Assembly: GCF_905163445.1 (NCBI RefSeq)
Contig: NC_053201.1
Coordinates: 7,140,001 to 7,204,000 of the forward strand
From: Pararge aegeria
Taxonomy: Eukaryota > Arthropoda > Insecta > Lepidoptera > Nymphalidae
DNA: 64,000 bases
Direction: 5' to 3'
Below are positions 10,083 through 19,526 of the stretch, one piece after another. Under the pieces are notes generated by a model, which was given only the letters and a program-made list of their open reading frames with translations, had not been told where the DNA came from and made no database searches. Numbering within the stretch: position 1 is the first letter of the stretch; every line of letters begins with the position of its first letter. The position numbers and the translations under genes were made by a program.

Positions 10083-13000
10083 TATTACATATAAATGCAT
10101 GTAATGTATTTACATATACATATATTGTTTTTTTTTTTTAAACTCTGTTTATACACCACTACACAGTTATGAAAATAAAGGACGAATAGAGTGAAACACA
10201 AAGACGAAGGAGTAGAATACAAAAGGAGGCATTATCGCTTAGAGGCGAATTAAGTTAAATGTATAGCCTCCAATTAAATAAATAAATATACCACGACAAT
10301 ACACAAATCGCCATCTAGCACCAAAGTAAGCGTAGCTTGCGTTATGGGTACTAAGATGACTGATGAATATTTTTATGAATAACTAGTTGTACCCTGCCAC
10401 GCTTCGCAGTGGCACATTGTGATTGAATGGTTGAGAAAAATAGATATTAACAATCCTTGATGCGTATTATATATCATGCTAAAATTTCAGCCCAATCATT
10501 AAATAACTTTTTGAGTTTTTGAAGCGTACAAAAACCAACATAACATTTTATACATATAGATGTGTTTTAGCACTAAAGATGTCCCTCCTACTTCCAGAGG
10601 CAACCAGTATTATTTGGAAATTACAGATAGTTGCAATCATTGACTGCAAATCTTACATAGACTCTTCCGCACTTCGAGTTTTAGTAGTAGTACCTATTAA
10701 AGCATTTTGTGGCCAAGCTTGTCCAGGGAAGTCCCTACTACCCCCATGCCTATTTAAGCTGCTAAGCTGTGTTCCAGTCCGAGGGGCGTCATTTCATAGG
10801 ATGTGTTCCTTGCATGGCATTCAAAGTGTTCCTCTATTTATGTAACAAATTATGGTTTTTCACTAACTATTAGGTTACCACAGCTTGGTCCATCATTTAT
10901 TACTATAAAAAAACCTTTAGGATGTTATCAACAATTATAATTATATAAATAATTTAAATGCCCCCTCCAGGGCTAAAATTTTTCGAAATCTGATAGTAAG
11001 TGACCTTAATTTAACAAACATGAAACTTTTATTAAATTTTAAGTCTGTGGGAATTTTAGTATAAAATTTTCATTTTTTTTCATTAGCACCCCCGAAACCG
11101 ATTTTGTGATTTAAAGTTCATTCAATACATTCTTGTTTACTCGTAACATAGCAAAAAAAAAATCTGTCCAAATTTCATGTCTAAAAGAGTTAAAATTAAA
11201 AATTTAGTTTTTTATGATTTTTTCTAATCATTAACGCCCCCGCTAAGTCAATGTATCCTCTACATGGATGCAAAATTTCAATTCAATTGGATGTATAGTT
11301 TAATAGTTTTAACGGAACAACCGTAAACAACTCTATAGATTTATATATTACTATAGAGTATAGATATACATAAATACTTAGAATATATATACATATAAAC
11401 ACCCAGACATTTTTCAGTAGTGGGAATCGTACCCCCGACCTTGGGCTCAGAAAGTTGGGTCGCTGCAAAATGCGCCAATCGGCCGTCAAAAATTGTAGGC
11501 AAAAGGTGCTAATAATTGAATAATATTTATTGGATAGATATACGCGTTACATTGCGGAATTCCATGATATACAATGTGCTTAATTTGAATTAATTCGCTA
11601 AAAACAAAACACAAACAATTCATCCGCGTATAAGTCAACCTTAAAAGGTAACATATGTTGTCGCGGACTTTTTTTTAACTTTTAAAGGGGATCATTTTTT
11701 GGATTATGGATTTTTCTATAATAAACGTAACCTAAGTTTACTCCTTATTACATCAGCTACCTGCCAATAAAACAAACAAACAAGCCAAACAAAAAATATT
11801 ATTTTGGTGTATGTACTGTATAAATATTCTTATAAATGTAGTAAAAAAACGGTTATTTCAATATTACAAACAGACACTCAAATTTTATTATATGTATAGA
11901 TTAAATTAACAAACTAAAATCATTGTTAATTATTGTCAACAAACTAATTACAATTCTTTACTGAGAAAGACAAACAATGCAGGTGTACTAAAAACGAAAA
12001 TTTTATAAATAATTGATGTTAATTTTCACAGATTTTCCGCTGAAATGGCGAACCAGGCGCGCAACAAATTAAGAATTAATAAGAAGCAAGCACGGCGCGT
12101 GTATGAAATACTGCGTCTAAAGAATACAAACTTGTCAGACAAGGCCGCCTACCTGGATTACAGATTAGATGTAAAGAACAGATTGAATGCACCTTTCCAA
12201 GTATGTATAATTTTTTATATTTTTTATTACACCAGTTAGCCCTTGATCACAATCTCACCTGGTGGTAAGTGCAGTCGAAGATGGTAACGGACTAACGTGT
12301 TGATGGCAATGGCATTTATATTGAACCAATACCCCTAATTGGTTTTAAGACAACATTGTACCGGAATTCTTAATCGATGGTGATAGCTAGAAGCGGTGAT
12401 AGCCTAGTGGTTGAGCTTTCGGCTTGGCTTTCGGGGCGGCTAAATTCGAAACCTAGCACACTAACTTTAGGTTGAGCACGCACCTTTAACTTTAAGTTAT
12501 GTGAGCAATTGAAACATTACTTGTTCCAAATAGTGTAGGAGTGAACATTGTGTGGAAAATTGCATGCCTCCAAAATGTTCTTAAAGGCGTGTGGAGACCA
12601 CGAATCCGCACTGGGCCAGCGAGGTGAACTACAGCTATAACCCTTCTCATTGTGGGAGGAGACCCTAGTGGTACCCTGTTGATGATGATGAGGTAACTAG
12701 CCACGGCCGAAGCATCCCTGATTCCAAACTCACCCAGTGGCGTTCCTAGGGTTTTGAATTTGAGCAAGCCCAGTTACCTAAAGGACAAATTTAACTCGTC
12801 ATGATCTCTAAGTCACCATTCTTGTTGTGCTAAATGACAAACCATATCAACAAATCTTTGAAAACGCGGTCAGCACGCGAATTATAATAAAGAAGTTTCT
12901 ATGCAATGTTTGCCAAAATTAAAAAGTAATCATAGTAATCCCAAGTGTTTCTTTGAGTTCTGCTCTCTTTAATTCTTATGATGCCTGGTAATTTATGTCG

Positions 13001-13986
13001 TAACCAGCCGCGTTCCAACCATTATTTTAATAAGAAAAAAAATATGCAAAAATTTACCTGTTGTTCGCCAATTATTTTTTGATTTCGCCACAGAAACAAT
13101 TTGCACACAAATTGAGCTCATATTTAACAATATTTACTATAATTTTTAAGAAAACAAACCAGTAAAATGCACTATTAATCTCAAAAAAACAATAATAAAC
13201 TGCTAACTAAGTAGTTACTAATCAATAATAATGAATCTGTCAAGTGTCAACTAGTTGTAACGCAAACAATAACACGCGTGAAGTTGTTTCAATTCGCTCG
13301 CTGGTCATCTTCACTAACTTCAACTCGCAATCTGGCATTTGATCTCCATACTAAATTATTAAATAATCTAGATTGTCTCTGCTAAATACATTGAAATTTC
13401 TATGAGAGAGAGCAGTAAAATAAAAGCCCCATATAAGCAAATGAGTGTGAGCGAGACAAAGCAGGGCCTCCGATCGCGTACGAAGACACGCGAAGAGCGC
13501 GATAGTGATAGTTCGGCGCGGCGCCGCGCCTTTCGGCTGGTTGCTACCACAGAGGCTACCTGCCAGAGTAACGTAGTGCTTTAATTTTAATCGGTTCTAA
13601 TTTGTCGGAGTTATGGTGTAAAATCGTCAAACTTTCATCCCCTCTCCCAAAGGAATACTTCTTACACTTCCAAGAATATGTGTACAAAGTTTCATAAGGA
13701 TCGGTTAAGTAGTTTTTGCATGAAAGCGTAACAAACAAACTTACATTGACATTTATAATATTAGTAGGGATAGGGATTTTAATAACTACATAGTGTCTTA
13801 TATTTATATCTATTGCAGAAAAAGAAGTTAGAAATGAAAAAGCTACAGAAGGTCTTAAAACCAGAAGAGTATGCAGCTGCTATTAGTACCACAGGATTAG
13901 CTGAGACCCACGCACGTCTTTCTGGGCAGTATTTAGCCTTGGAGGATGAATACCGACGCATCATACATAGGATGCAACAAGACTAA
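5331..13986 (+). CDS. HAT1: Histone acetyltransferase type B catalytic subunit HAT1
   Basis: HAT1 acetylates Lys5 and Lys12 of newly made histone H4, usually with the RbAp46/48 chaperone. Eight exons join in frame: 5331-5391, 5683-5852, 6820-6991, 7464-7623, 8641-8806, 9462-9610, 12032-12200 and 13819-13986 (stop TAA), giving 404 residues against 419 in human. Landmarks: N-terminal EFKLVRE, HERLQTFLLW and FIDVDDDQW (about 159-183), VFEKY (188), RPRISQVLTLPPY, the acetyl-CoA loop RKMGICANLL (233-242), DITVEDPS (257-264, with the acidic pair Glu261-Asp262), and the helical C-terminus with QARRVYEILRL and KKKLEMKK. All donors are GT; the exon 6 donor (GTCTGT) is weak, and reading through it meets a stop after three codons. 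In the acetyl-CoA motif R-x-x-G-x-G/A the last residue is Cys238. Introns carry hairpins, SINEs and MITEs. Identity is very secure. Confidence 0.97.
5424..5514. repeat. 91-bp foldback hairpin in HAT1 intron 1
   Basis: The inner arms 5444-5457 and 5468-5481 (GCCAGACTTTGTCA) are perfectly complementary with a 10-base loop. The outer ends ACACAGGAT and ATCCTGTGT (5424-5432, 5506-5514) also pair. It is either a tiny MITE or a foldback transcript. The rest of the intron shows nothing. Confidence 0.7.
6182..6632. repeat. LINE 3' tail fragment followed by an inverted RTE-like/retroposon tail
   Basis: This is in HAT1 intron 2. About 6182-6275 resembles the LINE 3' end found again near 17880 and 26330 (Ctt-gccggctt-cggtagaatctgcctt pattern). 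About 6375-6632 is the reverse complement of the element at 46606-47019, ending in GCGGGCAACAGCTAGT. Both are degenerate and non-coding. Confidence 0.6.
7213..7340 (+). repeat. Helitron-like non-autonomous repeat fragment
   Basis: This stretch in HAT1 intron 3 starts ACTAATATTATAAATGTG, continues with a TTTGTCCTTACTTTACGG motif and ends GGGCAACAGCTAAT. The same start and end occur at 27010-27645, 54490 and 57755. It is non-coding. Confidence 0.5.
8168..8290. repeat. MITE with about 12-bp terminal inverted repeats (copy 1)
   Basis: It begins CAGTGACGTGCA and ends with GCACGCCACTG, an imperfect inverted repeat. A second copy with cleaner ends is at 44691-44831. It lies in HAT1 intron 4, immediately upstream of a SINE. 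Confidence 0.65.
8315..8601 (+). mobile_element. tRNA-derived SINE, family A, near full length
   Basis: The head AGCGGTGATAGCTTGGTGGT has an RNA polymerase III A box and GGAGTTCGAATCCCAGC a B box. The body (CTCCATAATGT, CGCACTGGGCCAGCGTGGTG) and a (GAT)n tail follow. Related copies: 12391-12690, 19183-19391, 22531-22762 and 48115-48275. The tail ends about 40 bp before HAT1 exon 5. Confidence 0.85.
9663..9865 (+). repeat. Dispersed repeat with GCCTTTAGTCCAGCAGTGGA end and (GAAT)n tail
   Basis: It starts just after HAT1 exon 6. Its 3' motif (CCAGCAGTGGACTGTAATAG) recurs at 43470-43665 (plus) and 39755-39905 (minus), followed here by a GAATGAAT tail. The tail suggests a LINE/SINE 3' end. There is no coding potential. 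Confidence 0.65.
9866..11500. repeat. Repeat cluster in HAT1 intron 6
   Basis: The cluster holds a LINE-tail fragment with GGTGGCCTTATCGCTACATAG (about 9880-9970) and a (TA)n microsatellite at about 10048-10077. A second related tail is at about 10195-10250, and minus-strand fragments of SINE family B lie at 10275-10383 and 11345-11489. A non-coding dispersed element at about 10519-10850 contains an open frame that I regard as chance. Confidence 0.55.
12231..12740. mobile_element. SINE A nested inside an older SINE C copy
   Basis: In HAT1 intron 7, a family C element (CAATCTCACCTGGTGGTAAG onward) runs from 12231 to about 12388. It is interrupted by a family A SINE at 12391-12690 (head AAGCGGTGATAGCCTAGTGG, tail GATGATGATGAG) and resumes with TAACTAGCCACGGCCGAAGC. 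The order shows that C inserted first and A later. Confidence 0.8.
13260..13565. other. GC-rich island with 16-bp perfect palindrome in HAT1 intron 7
   Basis: In otherwise AT-rich intron DNA, 13400-13560 is GC-rich and contains the perfect palindrome GGCGCGGCGCCGCGCC (13515-13530). Both strands carry about 60-codon open frames, which GC content alone can explain. It may be a transposon promoter fragment or an intronic regulatory element. Confidence 0.4.
13603..13770 (+). repeat. 3' part of RTE-like/retroposon tail (family F)
   Basis: TTTGTCGGAGTTATGGTG through TTTATAATATTAGTAG closely matches 46810-47019 and, inverted, 6375-6480. It ends about 50 bp before HAT1 exon 8. Confidence 0.7.
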
Positions 13987-14320
13987 CTTTGCCATTAATA
14001 TAATAACTAAACAAAAGTGAAGTGTCCAAAAAAGTTGTTGAAAGAAAATTAATGTTCGTTTATTACGTTATTTGTTCAGTGTATCCTTAAAAATGATGAC
14101 AATAATTGGTGTTAAAAAAAATGTGTCATTAATGAAGTGGCCAAAAAAACAGCGTTATTATCAAAGATTGGGTAAATTTGACATGTGAATCTTTCAGTGA
14201 ATTTTTCTAATGTTTCTCATTTGGATGTAGTTATATGATAACCATACAAATACTAATAATTTGGCTTCAATATGGCTAAATACAATTTATTTTTTTATTT
14301 ATTTATGTGGGTTGGTATCA

Positions 14321-14326
14321 AATAAA
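14321..14326 (+). terminator. Candidate poly(A) signal for HAT1
   Basis: This is the first AATAAA that I see downstream of the HAT1 stop, about 335 bases after it. Only position supports it. Confidence 0.35.
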
Positions 14327-14461
14327 AAAACGTAGAAGCTGTTCAAAGATAGCCTCACAAAAATAGCTAGTTGATAGCCAAGATCAAAACATTACTGGAC
14401 TCAAATATTTCACTGAAATATTAAAGGTAGTATTAGTCATTATATTTCTTATTGTTTAGTA

Positions 14462-14627
14462 TTGACGGCCGATTGGCGCAGTTTGCAGCGACCCTGCTTT
14501 CTGAGTCCAAGGCTGTGGGTTCGATTCCTACAACTGGAAAATGTTTGTGTGAAGAGCATGAATGTTTTTCAGTGTCTGGGTGTTTATATGTATATTATAA
14601 GTATTTATGTATATTATTATTTAATTC
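14462..14627 (+). mobile_element. SINE family B, 3'-truncated copy
   Basis: The head TTGACGGCCGATTGGCGCAG (A box) and GTGGGTTCGATTCCTACAAC (B box) are tRNA-like. GTGTCTGGGTGTTTATATGT and a TA-rich stretch follow. Other copies: 28708-28920 and 35309-35574 (plus); 10275-10383, 11345-11489, 44015-44277 and 56868-57125 (minus). Confidence 0.85.
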
Positions 14628-16250
14628 TATTGAGCAAGAAGATTTTTAAATAACTACATCCATAAGGGATTGTACAGGGGAAGTCCACATAGCAACGAAT
14701 CAAATTACATATATCTTCATACATTTATTTTTGAACTTGTCAACAAATTCATGCAGAACACACGTTGCTGTTCGGACTATCTCTTTGTATTTTTTAAGTA
14801 ACAATTATAAAATAAAAAAGTTGATGGAGCCATGTCAAACTAATATGTTGTTGAAAGTTACGAAAGTCGTTCACCCCAGTGTGTTCCACAGCTGAGGCCA
14901 CTGCCTATGAGATTTTTAATAAAATTTACTTCTTATTTGGCTAATGGCCTTGGGCTTGCTGGTGCAAATGCACTACGATTAAAAGCAAGCGATTATATCC
15001 CGCTAGATTTTTGATAATCAAAGAGAGAACGAGAGTTAAAAAGAGAGTCAAGCTCTTTAAAATGGCAGGTAGTTAATGCCAGACTGGGCCACTGTAAGAA
15101 GCGGTTGCAGTGTGTTAAAATTCTAACAAAAGCATGTATTTTAATTTTTTATCTTCTTTAATGTTTTAATTTGTATACTGATTTTAATTAGTATCCCAGT
15201 ATGTTCCTTCCCAGTTCACAATATTCAGTCAGTCAAGGTCTTTGATTTCAGGACACAGTATCTGTATAAGAACTCTAGGAACAGCCCCACCATGGAATCA
15301 TCACGTCTATCATTTTCTCATCCTTTCTTTCTATGAAATGGGTAGACATAATTACCTAGTGACGCATCTCAGCCCTGACATATTCCATCCATTGCACTAG
15401 AATTTTATATGAACTGGGCATTATAGGAGTCAAAAAATTGAGTGAGAGATAAATATACCCACCATGTTGAATGTCATTATTGGTTATTTGAAGTAATGTA
15501 AGAAAACAAGTCATATTTAGTGTACCAAATTCATCACTGCCTTTTTGGTGATTCTAATGATAAAACTTTTGTAGGGTTCTGTACCATATAATGGAAAAAC
15601 GGAACTCTTATACTATAATTATTTTGTGATATGTCTGTCCAAGTTGTTATTCTCCGAAACAAGATGAATTTAATGACAAATACCTCATAGTGCTGTGAAC
15701 GTTTTAAGATACAACAAAATATTCTAAATGACATGTAACGTTATATATATTAAAACAATGTTAGCAGTTAGCAAAACAATATTTCCAGATATAAATATTT
15801 CCCGTTGAATTCCGTAATAGCCCCCTTTTCGGTAGGGCTAACATGCACGCCACAAAATAGTTATGTCTAACATTTTTTCATTCTATTTGTATTGCTTGAG
15901 TCACATTAACGGAACACGCTCGTGCGTCGTTAACCGTAGGTGTAGCTACTACTTGTCACGAGAATTTAACTACAGCATTCACATTGCTATGTGACCTTAA
16001 ACGATAACTCTGGTGGCGGTATTTTTTTTGGCAAATTAATGAGATTTAACGTAAGAATAATCTTGTTGAAGCGGTCAAACTAACGTTTATAATTCAGAAT
16101 CTAGGGCGTTGATGTAGTGTGCCCATTTAATTTATCGCGTTAAGTATCGGCGAACATGGCGATGATGGACATTTATGATTCCCTTTCATTTAGCCCGAGA
16201 ATATGATTAAATGGATAGACAAAATTATTATCACGTGACGAGTATCTTAA

Positions 16251-16790
16251 CAGCAGGGCTGGCACGGGCAGATTTTATCCCCCAATGAAATCCACTGACG
16301 GGATATAATGAAGGTGTCCATCTGCTAAAGCACGGGAACATGGTATAGGAGAAGTTTACCTCTGTTTATTACTAGACATATATTATTTGGATATTATTTC
16401 CATTTGTGCGCCAGTGCTCTGTGATTTGATAAAGCTGTGGGAGAAGATATTTTTTATTCTTTCCCCGGGGAGATAGTTGTCCCCTGCCTGTGTTAGCCCT
16501 GCTGGTGTGTTAATGTCTCGACCGAAGTTTTTTTATTAGTTGTCAACAATTTATGTTATTTGGTTAGATATAATTATTGTTTTAAACTTGTGCCTTACTT
16601 TACTTTCAATATTTTAATGTAATTCAGATGCGAGGTTTTTGTTTACATATATTTTCTATAATGTCATATCTAAATTCCAATTTACTTTATGATAATAAAT
16701 GAAATGTTTGTAATTTTAGTGGTATTTCTTCCCACATGCCTAATATCAAATTAGATTTATTTATTTATTTTTACTCTTTATTTTTTACAT
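16251..16790 (+). repeat. Dispersed element G, long copy
   Basis: It begins near GCAGGGCTGGCACGGGCAG. From about 16510 to 16790 it matches 23060-23390 in inverted orientation (shared GTGCCTTACTTTACTTTCAA). The 5' part matches 46464-46606. No open frame of note. Confidence 0.7.
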
Positions 16791-16879
16791 GAAGTAAAAG
16801 ATATATACAAGAAAACAGAAACATAAAAATAGAAGCAGAATACAAAAGGCGGCCTTATCGCTTAGTAGCGATGCCTTTT

Positions 16880-17020
16880 ATTATCTGGTCACCTGGTGGT
16901 AAGTGATGATACAGTCTAAGATGGTAGCGGGCTAACCTGTTAGGGAGTATGGCGGTTATATTAAACCCATATCCCTAATCGGTTTCTACGCAACATCTTT
17001 GTCGGAGGGTGGAGGGGTTT
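16880..17020. mobile_element. SINE C fragment
   Basis: CACCTGGTGGTAAGTGATGA, then GATGGTAGCGGGCTAACCTG, as in the full copy at 38958-39274. The tRNA-like head is missing. Confidence 0.7.
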
Positions 17021-17444
17021 TTGATAAATAATATAACGAATTGTCATCACTTTGTTTATTCCTTTTTTTTGATTTTATATAAAAATAAGTAAGCTATTAC
17101 TGAGATCCGTAAACTTAAAAATTACAAGATCGATTAGTAGAAAAATCTACTTAAAACTTAAACAAGAATTATATACATTTTGTACTAGATAATGAAAGAG
17201 TGCAACAATTAAAATGAAGTATTCATAATTTAACAACGTAAACTAATCCGCAAGTAACTTAGGAGCATAATGCGAATGACGTCAGAAATAAGCTGACTGA
17301 AACGGATGCAGTGTTATTTATCCTTATCCTTAAACTTTTAAAAGGCCTACAGCTAGGCTCAGGTACGAACTAGAATATAAACCGAGATCTCTTGATCTGT
17401 AGTCAGAAATGCTAACCAGTTTAGGATATACGAGTATACGGATA

Positions 17445-18006
17445 TTAAGTATACGCTTTTATAATATGATTCCTAAGGTAATTTTGGACCTACCAATGCA
17501 TAAGTTTAAAGAATATGTTAAAACACATTTATTACAGCGAAGATTCTATACAATTGATGAATTTCTTAATGACAAGATTGCTTTGAAGCATCCGGCTCCG
17601 CTTTCATATCTCACAAGAGAGAAAAATTAATTTTAAAATGTAAAATGTAAATTGTTGATTTTTTTTATTTTTTTTATTGGCATTTACTATGTTCTACTTT
17701 TGTCTTATTGGTACTATACATTTATTGTTGGAGGTGGGCGTTAATTGTTGCGACACAGTTTATACTACTGCAACAGTTATCGTTGCACCATGTTTATTGC
17801 GTCAATTCTGTACCCTTACCAATATTCTGAATAAATAAATAAATGTTGATGTTGGAAATGAGCAACTGCTGAGTTTCTTGCCGGCTTCTTCTCGGTAGAA
17901 TCTGCCTTCCGAACCGGTGGTAGATCCACTACACACAGACAGACTTGACGTTTCAAAAGTGCTTATATTAGGCCTACTTGAAATAGTAAATGAATTATGA
18001 AATTTG
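17445..18006 (+). mobile_element. 3' end of a Jockey/CR1-type LINE with RT C-terminus
   Basis: An open frame ending at 17630 encodes a peptide with NMIPKVILDLPMHKFKEYVK and FYTIDEFLND, typical of the last residues of insect Jockey-clade reverse transcriptases. A 3' UTR ends with GAGTTTCTTGCCGGCTTCTT and GACTTGACGTTTCAAAAGTG. Only this dead 5'-truncated end is present. Related ends: 26131-26440, 38125-38296 and 59803-59870 (plus), 41918-42030 and 45880-46000 (minus). Confidence 0.75.
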
Positions 18007-18399
18007 AACGAAGCAAGGCAATATTCGAGATCCAGTAAGGATGGCATAAACTCGAAGTTGGTGCTATGGCAAGGCTTCCCAACTTGGCCGCCGTAGAAAG
18101 TACATCACCCACTACCGGCCCACTACTGTGGCACGGGTTTCGTAACACAATGAGAACGGGTTAAGGTCGTAGTCCACCAGTTTTTTGATAGTCTTTGTGC
18201 AGCTTTCTAATTGGAATGAAGTGACAAACCGCCTGTTCGAGAAAGATTACTGAAGTGGAATGGTTTTTGGTACTTCAATATTAATCGTGAACACGTTTTC
18301 CGTATGTTCCTAATTCTGTATAATACAAAAAAAAATGCATATCAGTAGTTTTTTACTATCTGTAACTTCCGATACACTGAGGAAAAGTTAAAACAATAC

Positions 18400-18690
18400 T
18401 TAGTATAGGATAGAAGCAAGCGTTACTTCGCGGAAATCCATAATATATTATGAAAATTAAGCTTTATTTGCTCTGGTGTAATTTATAATTTCTTCAATCT
18501 TTATTCTCCACACCAGACAGATCTTCGGCAATGTACCCTCTACGCACGTTTCGCTCCGAAACCGGAGCATCTTCAGGAGATTTTGACTTTACAATGAATA
18601 ATTGTTAACAATTCTCAGAAAGATTCTCCTGCTGTTCGCGGAGTATAGCAAATTAAGCTTAATTTTCATAATATAAAACAATAGTTTTTA
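18400..18690. repeat. Foldback element with inverted AAATTAAGCTTAATTT-type ends
   Basis: ATATTATGAAAATTAAGCTT near 18445 recurs inverted near 18650, forming arms of about 28 bp. The interior contains CGTTTCGCTCCGAAACCGGA and is found again at 57139-57410. A related end pair is at 50745-50890. Confidence 0.65.
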
Positions 18691-19182
18691 TTTTCTCATT
18701 GCTATCGATAGTCGAGCAGAGATATTTATTGTAACGCAAGTTTTACCGCATGCCCGGCTTTTCGGCTTATAGCACTGACCTCTAATATACTTATAAAATA
18801 GAGGTCAATGGCTTCTAGGGTAGTACGAACATTATGGAAATTCAGAAAAAAAAACTAAACCGTATTGCACGATCAGGAATTATGATGGTATGTTCAAAGC
18901 ATGCCTTCTAATTGCTTTTATTTTGCTTTGTTGAAAAATATTAAAACATACTTAGTATTATAGTATCTGTACTGCACAGATCCACTTTTTACAGAAAATA
19001 TCAGAAAACACTTGTTTTTATCTATTTTGTAAAAAAACTTAACACTCAATAGAAATTTAAAAGATTCAGAACACATAAAAGTGTCAATGGCTTGAAAGAT
19101 TGCAATTTTTGAATTCCGCCAAAATAGTGACGTAATTTAACAAAATGAATTCTAACTATAATAATCTACATGTAACAGTCAT

Positions 19183-19391
19183 GAAGCGGTGATAGGCCCG
19201 GCCCAGTGGGTAGGACTTTGACTTCACTTTCGGAGGCAGTATTTCGAAATTCAAGCCTATTTAAGTAACCGAACACTCTTCACTCAGCGTCTTAGTTATA
19301 CGATCAAAATCGTAATGCCATGTTTCACAAATTAAACCATACGCATTGGGCCATCAAGTGAATACGATATTCAAAATCTCCTTTCGGGTAA
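19183..19391 (+). mobile_element. Degenerate SINE A copy near the MSL3 3' end
   Basis: The head GAAGCGGTGATAGGCCCGG and the body CGCATTGGGCCATCAAGTG are diverged family A. It lies about 140 bp beyond the MSL3 stop codon, so it may be in the 3' UTR. Confidence 0.6.
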
Positions 19392-19526
19392 CGTCTAGTT
19401 ACAGCTTACGTTCTACAGCAAACTAATTCGTAACAATTCAAACCAGTTAATGCTCTGCATCTTCATAATCTCTGAAGGGCTTTCAACAAGTTTCTATGTG
19501 GTACGCCTATGTACATTTAGCGCGGT

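Larger units (their letters stand above)
13987..19526. other. Intergenic region between convergent HAT1 and MSL3
   Basis: It is filled with repeats, listed separately: SINE B (14462), element G (16251), SINE C (16880), a LINE 3' end (17445), a foldback element (18400) and a SINE A fragment (19183). About 14840-16200 is AT-rich DNA in which I recognise nothing. I see no gene. Confidence 0.6.

Noticed and set aside
10519..10845. 108-codon plus-strand open frame in HAT1 intron 6
   Set aside because: The sequence looks like a dispersed non-coding lepidopteran repeat; there is no domain, splice support or start context.
13368..13584. Overlapping 60-codon frames on both strands
   Set aside because: GC-rich sequence lacks stops on both strands by composition; no similarity seen.
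17409..17630. Small protein gene of 73 codons
   Set aside because: It is the C-terminal scrap of a LINE reverse transcriptase followed by the LINE 3' UTR.
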